Below, one piece after another: positions 1-14,657 of a DNA stretch of 53,824 bases (positions are counted from its first letter, which is position 1; every line of letters starts with the position of its first letter). The DNA comes from DAOUAT01 sp964551735 (lineage in GTDB: Bacteria > Chloroflexota > Anaerolineae > CG2-30-64-16): the NCBI GenBank assembly GCA_964551735.1, contig CAZKEF010000037.1, positions 1-53,824 of the forward strand, given 5' to 3'. The notes below the pieces were generated by a model. The model did not search any database and had not been told where the DNA came from. It saw only the letters and a program-made list of their open reading frames with translations. A program made the position numbers and the translations under genes.

Positions 1-54
1 AATCGTCCCAACATTGACGTGGGGCTTCGTCCGCTCAAATACTGCCTTTGCCAT
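1..54 (-). CDS. tuf: Elongation factor Tu, first 18 codons (runs off the left end)
   Basis: The reverse strand starts at an ATG and reads MAKAVFERTKPHVNVGTI, the conserved EF-Tu N-terminus just before the first GTP-binding loop. An AGAAGGAG ribosome binding site lies about 10 bases upstream. EF-Tu delivers aminoacyl-tRNA to the ribosome as a GTP complex. Its place after rpsL, rpsG and fusA on the same strand is the classical str operon order. Only the start is inside the window, so the integrity of the rest cannot be judged. Confidence 0.93.
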   Translation of the reverse strand, partial: MAKAVFERTKPHVNVGTI

Positions 55-123
55 GATGACTTTGCACTCCTTCTGCAATGGGCCGCCCGACTGAACAGGG
101 GCGGCTATAGTTTTAGAAACAAC

Positions 124-158
124 ACTGCCTCGTCATCCAGGGGCGCTGACGAGGCAGT
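124..158 (-). terminator. 12-bp perfect inverted repeat in the fusA-tuf spacer
   Basis: ACTGCCTCGTCA pairs perfectly with TGACGAGGCAGT across an 11-base loop. On the minus strand the hairpin is followed by a T-rich but interrupted run (TGTTGTTTCTAAAA). It lies downstream of fusA and within the tuf leader, so it could be a weak terminator, an attenuator or an mRNA-processing hairpin. The symmetry is seen directly; the role is inferred. Confidence 0.55.
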
Positions 159-309
159 AAAGGACATCCACCGTCGGTTTACATCACCGACAGTCTAGGT
201 ACTCCACTCTACGTCGGCGCCTCGCATTCTTGTCTGGGCAAGGCACCTGATGCCGCTCCGAGTCTGTTGCGTGGGCAATGCACGCCATTCAATCGGTGGC
301 AACTTATTC

Positions 310-337
310 ATTGTATCGAAAATCCGCGAATGCGCAA
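310..337 (-). promoter_or_regulatory. Candidate sigma70 promoter for tuf
   Basis: On the minus strand TTGCGC and TACAAT are separated by 16 bases. Transcription from here would start near position 303 and give a leader of about 250 bases before tuf, containing the 12-bp hairpin at 124-158 and a smaller one at 173-191. No other gene is seen in the roughly 310-base fusA-tuf spacer. The promoter would let tuf be expressed above the rest of the str operon. Confidence 0.5.
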
Positions 338-364
338 ATTTCGCCCCTACCGGCGTTCAAAACG

Positions 365-2461
365 CTAGTCAGGCAAGCCCAGAATCGTGCGTGCCCGCTC
401 CTGGGGCACCAGATCATAATGCTCAAACTCCATGGTGAAGGTGCCTCGTCCCTGAGTGGCCGATCTGAGGGTGGTGGCGTAACCGAACATCTCAGCCAAG
501 GGCACCGTACCCTTGACGGCTTGCATGCCGGCCGAATGCATCTCTAGCCCTGCAATCTGGCCGCGGCGGGCTACAAGGTCACCGATAACATCACCGGTCG
601 CCCCCTCCGGTGCCACGACCTCAAGCCGCATCACAGGCTCCAGCAGCACCGGCCCTGCCTTCTCGGCGCCCTCGCGCAAGGCCATGGACCCGGCCACCTT
701 GAACGCCAGATCTGAGCTATCAACCTCGTGGAAAGAACCGCCTACCAACGTGGCGCGAATGTCCACGAGGGGATAACCGCCCAGGACACCGTTCTCCATG
801 GACTCGCGGATGCCCTGTCCAACGGCGGGGATGAACTCCTTGGGAATCGCACCCCCAACAACCTTGTCCACAAACTCAAAGCCCTTGCCTCGCTCCAGCG
901 GTTCAAGATCAAGGACGATATGCGCGTACTGGCCACGACCGCCCGTCTGGCGAACGAACCGCGTCTCCACCTGGGTCTTGCGGGTGATGGTCTCCCGGTA
1001 GGCCACCTGGTGACGGCCGATGTGGGCCTGGACGCCGAACTCACGCTGCATCCGGTCAATAAGCACTTCCAGGTGCAGCTCGCCCATGCCGCGGATAAGG
1101 GTCTGCCCGGTCTGCTCATCCACCCGGACGCGGAAAGTGGGGTCTTCCTCGGCCAGGCGCTGCAGCGAATTCGCCAGCTTATCCTGGTCAGCCTTGGTCT
1201 TGGGTTCTACAGCGATAGAGATGACAGGTTCCGGAAACTCGATAGCTTCAAGCACGATCGGGGCACGCGGATCGCACAACGTTTCACCGGTGAAGGTCTG
1301 CTTCAGGCCGACGATCGCGCCGATATCACCGGCACGGATCTCAGAGATATCTTGCCGCTTCTCAGCATACACCTGCACCAGCCGGCCGATGCGTTCCTTG
1401 CGATCTTTGTTGCTGTTCATCAGCATCTGCCCGGTTTGTAGCACGCCCGAATAGACGCGCACGTACGACAGGCGGCCGATGTAGGGGTCGGTCTGGATCT
1501 TGAAGACCAACGCTGACGTCGGCGCGGAGGGATCGGCTGGCCGCTCCTCTTCACGGTCATGCACCGGGTTCACGCCGCGCACGGCCGGGATGTCCAGCGG
1601 TGACGGCAAATAATCCACGACGGCATCGAGCAGCAATTGCACACCCTTGGTGCGCAGCGACGTGCCACACAATACAGGCACCAGCTTGCTGGCGATGGTT
1701 GCAGCGCGCAAAGCCACGCGCAGCTCCTCCTCGGCGATCGCCTCGCCCTCAAGGTACTTCGTCGCCAACGCGTCATCCGTCTCGGCGATGCGTTCAACCA
1801 ACGACTCACGCAGGGTCTTAACCTGTTCTTCCAACTCAGCCGGGATGGGGATCTCTTGCGGGTTGATGCCGAGCACTTCGGGGAAAGTCCAGGCCCGGCG
1901 AGTGATCAAGTCCACCATGCCGACGAACAGATCCTCGGAGCCGATGGGCAGATGTATCGGCAGCGGCGAAGCGCCCAACCGATCCCGGATCATCTCAATG
2001 GTGCGCCAGTAATTCGCCCCGGTGCGATCCATCTTATTGACGTAGCAGATGCGCGGCACGCCATAGTGAGAGGCCTGGCGCCAAACGGTCTCAGATTGCG
2101 GTTCCACACCAGCGACTGCATCAAAAACCACGACGCCACCATCAAGAACGCGCAGGCTGCGCTGCACTTCAGCCGTGAAATCAATATGACCGGGAGTGTC
2201 AATGATGTTGATCTGATGGCCGCGCCATTCACTGGTGATCGCGGCCGATTGGATCGTGATGCCGCGCTCTCGCTCCTGCACCATCCAATCGGTAACTGTT
2301 GTCCCCTCATCAACATTGCCCATCCGGTAAGTTTTGCCGGTGTAATAAAGGATGCGTTCGGTGGTGGTAGTCTTGCCCGCGTCAATATGGGCGATGATGC
2401 CGATATTACGCAATCGCCGCAGGCGGTCCTCATCGAAGGATGACAATGGTTTGCTTGACAT
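365..2461 (-). CDS. fusA: Elongation factor G
   Basis: This 698-residue translational GTPase drives ribosome translocation. The N-terminus shows the P-loop AHIDAGKTTTTERI, the switch region DTPGHIDF and the base-recognition motif NKMD, followed by the domain II-V sequence typical of EF-G and ending in a normal C-terminal domain. The frame is open 12 codons further upstream, but the ATG at 2461 is chosen because AGGAAG lies about 8 bases before it. It follows rpsG after a structured 143-base spacer. Length and motifs are ordinary for bacterial EF-G, and nothing indicates a divergent or mitochondrial-like paralogue. Confidence 0.97.
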   Translation of the reverse strand: MSSKPLSSFDEDRLRRLRNIGIIAHIDAGKTTTTERILYYTGKTYRMGNVDEGTTVTDWMVQERERGITIQSAAITSEWRGHQINIIDTPGHIDFTAEVQRSLRVLDGGVVVFDAVAGVEPQSETVWRQASHYGVPRICYVNKMDRTGANYWRTIEMIRDRLGASPLPIHLPIGSEDLFVGMVDLITRRAWTFPEVLGINPQEIPIPAELEEQVKTLRESLVERIAETDDALATKYLEGEAIAEEELRVALRAATIASKLVPVLCGTSLRTKGVQLLLDAVVDYLPSPLDIPAVRGVNPVHDREEERPADPSAPTSALVFKIQTDPYIGRLSYVRVYSGVLQTGQMLMNSNKDRKERIGRLVQVYAEKRQDISEIRAGDIGAIVGLKQTFTGETLCDPRAPIVLEAIEFPEPVISIAVEPKTKADQDKLANSLQRLAEEDPTFRVRVDEQTGQTLIRGMGELHLEVLIDRMQREFGVQAHIGRHQVAYRETITRKTQVETRFVRQTGGRGQYAHIVLDLEPLERGKGFEFVDKVVGGAIPKEFIPAVGQGIRESMENGVLGGYPLVDIRATLVGGSFHEVDSSDLAFKVAGSMALREGAEKAGPVLLEPVMRLEVVAPEGATGDVIGDLVARRGQIAGLEMHSAGMQAVKGTVPLAEMFGYATTLRSATQGRGTFTMEFEHYDLVPQERARTILGLPD

Positions 2462-2488
2462 ACCACTTCCTGAACTGAACCGACAGAA

Positions 2489-2532
2489 ACCCGGCATCCC
2501 CTGCTTGAGCAGGTTATCGAAGGATGCCGGGT
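2489..2532 (-). promoter_or_regulatory. Nested hairpin in the rpsG-fusA spacer
   Basis: ACCCGGCATCC pairs perfectly over 11 bp with GGATGCCGGGT. Inside it CCTGC-TTGA-GCAGG forms a second 5-bp hairpin. A further imperfect stem (CATGCC/GGCATG) lies at about 2555-2582. The T-run that would make a good terminator is absent, so a translational control or processing site, for example a target for autogenous control by S7, is more likely than termination. The role is inferred. Confidence 0.45.
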
Positions 2533-2604
2533 CTCGATCTCACAAACTACGCCACATGCCGTGTTGAACGGCTTATGGCATGGTAAAGGTGGCTTGTACG
2601 GCTT

Positions 2605-3075
2605 TTACCAGCGGTAGTGTGCAAAAGCCCGGTTAGCCTCAGCCATCTTGTGGGTATCTTCGCGCTTCTTGATGGTGTTGCCCTGGTTGTTGAAAGCATC
2701 AAGCAGCTCACCCGACAGCTTGTCGGCCATGCTCTTTCCGGGACGCTTGCGCGCGTACTGGATCAGCCAACGCAAAGCCAATGCCAGGCGGCGATCCTCG
2801 CGGATCTCCATAGGCACCTGATAGGTCGCACCGCCCACACGGCGCGGGCGCACCTCAATGATCGGCGTCGCGTTGCGGATCGCCTGTTCCAAGACCTCGA
2901 TGCCTGGCTTCTTGGTGCGTTGTTCCAGCGTCTCCACTGCGTGGTAGACGATCTGCTCGGCTGTGGATTTCTTGCCGTTCAACATGATCCGGTTGATCAG
3001 ATGCGCTACGAGCTGATTGCCGTAGCGCGGATCGGGCAATACCACACGCTTCTCAGGACGATTACGTCGAGACAT
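2605..3075 (-). CDS. rpsG: 30S ribosomal protein S7
   Basis: This is a 156-residue primary binding protein of the 3' domain of 16S rRNA, at the head of the small subunit. It starts MSRRNRPEKR and contains the family-typical GGATYQVPMEIR and ending ANRAFAHYRW. Its length is exactly that of standard S7. The ATG has a CGGAG ribosome binding site 6 bases upstream. It lies 19 bases after rpsL, so the two are certainly co-transcribed. In other bacteria S7 represses the str operon; the hairpins after this gene could serve that purpose here, which is inference. Confidence 0.97.
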   Translation of the reverse strand: MSRRNRPEKRVVLPDPRYGNQLVAHLINRIMLNGKKSTAEQIVYHAVETLEQRTKKPGIEVLEQAIRNATPIIEVRPRRVGGATYQVPMEIREDRRLALALRWLIQYARKRPGKSMADKLSGELLDAFNNQGNTIKKREDTHKMAEANRAFAHYRW

Positions 3076-3094
3076 GACTTACTCCGGTCCCCTC

Positions 3095-3562
3095 TTACTT
3101 CCTGCCGCCCTTAGCAGGCGCGCCCTTGGCAGGTGCACCCTTGCCAGCCTTCGGCACCTTAGCGCCGTACTTGGAACGGCCGCGGCGGCGCGCATCCACA
3201 CCAGTCGTATCCAAAGCGCCACGCACGATATGATAACGGACGCCGGGCAGGTCCTTCACGCGGCCGCCGCGCACCAACACCACCGAGTGTTCCTGCAGGC
3301 TGTGTCCTTCACCCGGGATATACGCAGTGACTTCGATACCGTTGGTCAGGCGCACGCGAGCGATCTTGCGCAGCGCAGAATTCGGCTTCTTCGGCGTCAT
3401 CGTGCGCACCTGCGTACACACCCCGCGCTTAAAAGGATTGCCCTTATCCATGCGGCGCGTGCGATTCTTGATAGTGTTTTGCGTGAACTGCAAAGCCGGC
3501 GCCTTTTCCTTTTTGGCGATCGGCTTGCGGCCCTTGCGAACAAGCTGATTGATGGTCGGCAA
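3095..3562 (-). CDS. rpsL: 30S ribosomal protein S12, TTG start
   Basis: S12 sits at the decoding centre. The 155-residue protein begins PTINQLVRKGRKP after the start and carries the conserved TPKKPNSALRK loop and GEGHSLQEHSVVL. An insertion after KAPALQ and a low-complexity Ala-Pro-Lys-Gly tail make it longer than the 124 residues of E. coli. The start codon is TTG, preceded by GGAGG five bases upstream; no nearby ATG or GTG would keep the invariant N-terminus. The Lys residues linked to streptomycin sensitivity are present, so a drug-sensitive type is expected. It opens the str operon after its own promoter. Confidence 0.96.
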   Translation of the reverse strand: MPTINQLVRKGRKPIAKKEKAPALQFTQNTIKNRTRRMDKGNPFKRGVCTQVRTMTPKKPNSALRKIARVRLTNGIEVTAYIPGEGHSLQEHSVVLVRGGRVKDLPGVRYHIVRGALDTTGVDARRRGRSKYGAKVPKAGKGAPAKGAPAKGGRK

Positions 3563-3661
3563 GATATCCTCCAGTCAACTACTTCAATCGCGGATAGCCA
3601 CCGCGAATAAATCACGTGTCTTCTACACAAGTCAGTCTCGTGAACCAACCCACGACCTGTT

Positions 3662-3690
3662 AGTTTATCATAGGTGCCAATCGAGGTCAA
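3662..3690 (-). promoter_or_regulatory. Candidate promoter for rpsL-rpsG-fusA
   Basis: Minus-strand TTGACC and TAAACT are separated by 17 bases, in the 161-base gap between rpoC and rpsL. The -35 region lies in the imperfect repeat GGTCAA-N5-TTGACC, which could also form a small hairpin at the end of rpoC. This would allow str operon transcription independent of rpoBC. Confidence 0.5.
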
Positions 3691-3723
3691 ATTGGTTGAC
3701 CGATCGTTTCCAATGGCTCACAC

Positions 3724-8256
<4,533 letters not shown>

Positions 8257-8270
8257 AAGTCCTCCATTTC

Positions 8271-8352
8271 GGATTGCGGATTTGGGATTTCGGATTACCA
8301 GGTCTCCGATGCGCTCCGGTTCAACCCACAATCGTCAATCCGTAATCCGCAA

Positions 8353-8354
<2 letters not shown>
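8271..8354 (-). repeat. Inverted heptad array filling the rpoB-rpoC spacer
   Basis: Read on the plus strand, four 7-base units (GGATTGC, GGATTTG, GGATTTC, GGATTAC; 8271-8298) face four units of the opposite sense (CACAATC, GTCAATC, CGTAATC, CGCAATC; 8327-8354) across a 28-base centre. One arm runs into the rpoB stop codon and the other ends just before the rpoC ribosome binding site, so nearly the whole spacer is the element. The structure could form a long imperfect hairpin in the rpoBC mRNA. Confidence 0.85.
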
Positions 8355-12363
<4,009 letters not shown>

Positions 12364-12382
12364 GAGGCGTTCACTCCTTTGG

Positions 12383-12418
12383 AAAACAAAAAAGGCCAAG
12401 TCCCCATCCGACTTGGTC
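12383..12418 (-). terminator. Attenuator-like terminator in the rpoB leader
   Basis: On the minus strand GACCAAGTC and GACTTGGCC form a 9-bp stem (one G-U pair) with a 7-base loop, followed directly by TTTTTTGTTTT. This is a textbook intrinsic terminator, but it lies between the rpoB promoter and the rpoB ribosome binding site, so full termination would prevent rpoBC expression. It is therefore best read as an attenuator. A C-rich stretch upstream (about 12440) could pair with the GGGGA of the loop as an antiterminator, which is inference. Confidence 0.7.
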
Positions 12419-12497
12419 GTTCTCGGTCGCTGAGAGCGTGGGGGGATTGACTCATAAACAGCTTATTCAGTTCCTAATCTTCGGACAGCAATCGCTA

Positions 12498-12526
12498 ATA
12501 CTAGCACCGCGTGGTCAGTTTGTCAA
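12498..12526 (-). promoter_or_regulatory. Strong sigma70 promoter for rpoBC
   Basis: Minus-strand TTGACA and TAGTAT are separated by 17 bases. The predicted start near 12490 gives a leader of about 127 bases with the attenuator hairpin. This promoter and the mraZ promoter diverge within the roughly 460-base rpoB-mraZ spacer. Confidence 0.75.
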
Positions 12527-12623
12527 ATTCGCGCTGAGGAAAGAGATAGTCAAGGATTTGGGATATCGCGCGCGTCTATCCTTAAAAATAGTGAATTTTT
12601 GGGATATTGCCCATTGCAGGCCC

Positions 12624-12652
12624 TTGCCAATTCGATACAACTCATATACAAT
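12624..12652 (+). promoter_or_regulatory. Sigma70 promoter for the dcw cluster
   Basis: TTGCCA and TACAAT are separated by 17 bases on the plus strand. The start point is expected near 12659, giving a leader of about 165 bases before mraZ. The 10-bp-spaced GTG repeats begin right at this start point. Confidence 0.7.
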
Positions 12653-12660
12653 GGCGATAT

Positions 12661-12697
12661 GTGGAGAATTGTGCGCTTTTGTGGAGAATAAGGGTGA
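12661..12697 (+). promoter_or_regulatory. Candidate MraZ operator: 10-bp-periodic GTG repeats
   Basis: GTGGAGAATT, GTGCGCTTTT and GTGGAGAATA lie in direct succession at a 10-base period (12661, 12671, 12681), with a further GTGATAA at 12694. MraZ is known to bind direct repeats spaced by one helical turn near its own promoter in E. coli and Mycoplasma. These repeats start at the predicted transcription start, a good site for repression by the mraZ product. Binding itself is inferred. Confidence 0.6.
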
Positions 12698-12824
12698 TAA
12701 CGGGAGAGTCGTCCCTACCCGTCCGATCATGGGTCCCGTATGACCACGCTAAGCGGATGCACATAGCGCACGACCTAAACAATAGTCGAAACCAATTATA
12801 CACCGATAGGAAAGCTGAGTCAAT

Positions 12825-13265
12825 ATGTTCCGTGGCGAGTACGAGTATAACCTGGATGACAAAGGGCGCATCCTGATCCCAGCCAAGCTTCGGGAGGAGC
12901 TGGGTGATGTGGTTATCCTGAGCCGCGGCGGTGATGGCCAGATCAATATTTACCCGAAGGTACGCTTCGAAGAAATCGAACAACGGGTGCGGGCCTCAGG
13001 TAACACGGCCGGTTTTCGCCAAGCCGATCGTTTTTTGGCTGCAGCCAACGAGTATGAGGTGGATCGCCAGGGGCGCATTGTGCTCCCCGCTCCGTTGCGC
13101 AAACATGCCAAGCTGGCCAACGAGGTCGTGATCGTGGGGAATCGCGAGCGGATCGAGGTGTGGAATCCGGAACTATGGCAACAAGTATACGACCAGTGGG
13201 TGGCCGACTTCCGATCGAACCAGGATGATTACAACAAGATCGTTGAACTCGGCCTGCCGATCTGA
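12825..13265 (+). CDS. mraZ: MraZ, transcriptional regulator of the dcw cluster
   Basis: This 146-residue protein has two SpoVT-AbrB-like swapped-hairpin repeats. The first begins FRGEYEYNLDDKGRILIPAKLRE and the second carries YEVDRQGRIVLPAPLR, both matching the family's paired D-x-[KR/QG]-R motif. In E. coli MraZ forms a ring that binds repeats upstream of itself and represses the dcw operon. It stands first in the cluster, 9 bases ahead of rsmH. AGGAAAG lies about 12 bases before the ATG. The repeats at 12661-12697 are the likely target. Length is normal. Confidence 0.95.
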   Translation: MFRGEYEYNLDDKGRILIPAKLREELGDVVILSRGGDGQINIYPKVRFEEIEQRVRASGNTAGFRQADRFLAAANEYEVDRQGRIVLPAPLRKHAKLANEVVIVGNRERIEVWNPELWQQVYDQWVADFRSNQDDYNKIVELGLPI

Positions 13266-13274
13266 GCTTGACCG

Positions 13275-14225
13275 ATGGAACATGTGCCGGTACTGCTGCA
13301 TGAAGCCTTGGCTAAGCTGGCGCTTCGGCCAGGTATGAGCTGTATTGACGGCACACTGGGGGGCGCCGGCCACAGTGAAGCGCTATTGCTTGCCACAGCT
13401 CCAAACGGCCAGCTTCTAGGGATTGATGCTGACCCGCAGGCTATCGCGCGAGCCGAAGAGCGCCTGGCGCCGTTCAAAGCGCGTGTCGTATTACGCCAGG
13501 GCAGCTTTCGAGACCTGGCACTGATCGCCCAGGCAGCAGGGTTCACGCAAGTGCAAGCGATCCTGCTGGATCTGGGCATCTCGTCCTATCAATTAGGGGA
13601 CGAGACGCGAGGGTTCAGCTTCCAGGCGGTTGGCCCTCTGGATATGCGCATGGATACGTCGGCGCCCCTCACAGCGGCAGAGATCGTGAACGACTGGCCG
13701 CAAGATGCGTTGGCCGACGTCATCTATCGCTATGGTGAGGAGCCGCGCTCTCGTCGGGTGGCGCGGGCCATCGTTGAGGCCCGGCCGCTGTCCAGCACTG
13801 CCGAACTGGCAGACGTGATCGCCAAGGCGCTTGGGGGCCGGCAGGGGCAACGCACCCACCCGGCGACGCGTGTCTTCCAGGCGCTGCGGATCGCAGTGAA
13901 TGACGAGTTGGGTGCGCTAGAGGCCGCATTGCCGCAAATCGTCCGGTTATTGACTCCCGGCGGCCGGTTTGCCGTAATCACGTTTCATTCGCTGGAAGAC
14001 CGCATTGTCAAGCAGTTTATCCAGCGCGAGACACGTGATTGCATTTGTGAGTTGGACCCGCGCGCCTGGCGGACCGTAGGTGAGGCTGCCTGTCGTTGCG
14101 GGCACCGGGCCACCTTACGTGCGGTAACACGTAAGCCGATCCAGCCGACCGAAACAGAAATCCGGCAGAACCCACGCAGCCGCAGCGCCAAACTCCGAGT
14201 AGCAGAGCGTGTGACTGCATCGTGA
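13275..14225 (+). CDS. rsmH: 16S rRNA (cytosine-1402-N4)-methyltransferase
   Basis: This is the 316-residue SAM-dependent RsmH (MraW), which methylates C1402 at the decoding centre. It shows MEHVPVLLHEAL at the start, the SAM-binding GTLGGAGHSEALL, the DLGISSYQL motif, and the C-terminal FHSLEDRIVKQF and TRKPIQPTETE segments, all standard for the family. The ribosome binding site is weak. It follows mraZ by 9 bases, the near-universal arrangement. The stop overlaps a GTG start alternative of the next gene. Confidence 0.97.
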   Translation: MEHVPVLLHEALAKLALRPGMSCIDGTLGGAGHSEALLLATAPNGQLLGIDADPQAIARAEERLAPFKARVVLRQGSFRDLALIAQAAGFTQVQAILLDLGISSYQLGDETRGFSFQAVGPLDMRMDTSAPLTAAEIVNDWPQDALADVIYRYGEEPRSRRVARAIVEARPLSSTAELADVIAKALGGRQGQRTHPATRVFQALRIAVNDELGALEAALPQIVRLLTPGGRFAVITFHSLEDRIVKQFIQRETRDCICELDPRAWRTVGEAACRCGHRATLRAVTRKPIQPTETEIRQNPRSRSAKLRVAERVTAS

Positions 14226-14263
14226 AGCCGATAGCCAGCCTAGCACTTTCTTGGGGGAGCACT

Positions 14264-14653
14264 ATGCTGAACAAGACTGCCACTACCTCCATATGGGCGC
14301 CGGTGCGCCCCGAACTGCTGGACGGACCGACTTCAGCCCTGCTTCGTTACGCGCTGACACTGCTGATGCTATGTCTGATCAGCTGTCTATACTTTCTACA
14401 GGCAAACGAGTTGGCGCGCCTGAACGAAGAAACGTTGTCCCTTGAGGTGCGCGCGGCACAGCTAGAGAGCCAGAATCTGACGCTAAAGCGCCAACTCGCC
14501 CAATGGAATTCACCCGCATATGTGCGCGGGGAAGCGTTAAGGCAGAACTACGTCAGGAATCCGAGTATCTTGTATGTCAACATAACCGGCACGGAAGGCA
14601 GGGCAGCGAACGCACCTCAATCTGAAAGCCAGACGGCGCAGGCGAGCAGATGA
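14264..14653 (+). CDS. FtsL/DivIC-like membrane division protein
   Basis: The predicted 129-residue protein has a short cytoplasmic start, one membrane segment (roughly LLRYALTLLMLCLISCLYFL) and then a coiled-coil stretch (ANELARLNEETLSLEVRAAQ onward), ending in a low-complexity Gln/Ser/Ala tail. This layout and its place between rsmH and the PBP gene match FtsL, which recruits FtsI/FtsW to the septum with FtsQ. Sequence conservation in this family is too weak for a firm name. The ATG at 14264 is preferred because GGGGGAG lies four bases upstream; a GTG at 14222 overlapping the rsmH stop is possible. Confidence 0.7.
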   Translation: MLNKTATTSIWAPVRPELLDGPTSALLRYALTLLMLCLISCLYFLQANELARLNEETLSLEVRAAQLESQNLTLKRQLAQWNSPAYVRGEALRQNYVRNPSILYVNITGTEGRAANAPQSESQTAQASR

Positions 14654-14657
14654 CGCC

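Noticed and set aside
8257..8331. Upstream extension of rpoC to position 8331
   Set aside because: The extra 25 codons are translated heptad repeat DNA; the GTG at 8256 has a ribosome binding site and gives the conserved N-terminus.
12364..12457. Possible leader peptide (ATG at about 12449 on the minus strand) running through the rpoB attenuator
   Set aside because: No ribosome binding site and no run of a regulatory codon; the frame simply continues into rpoB out of phase.
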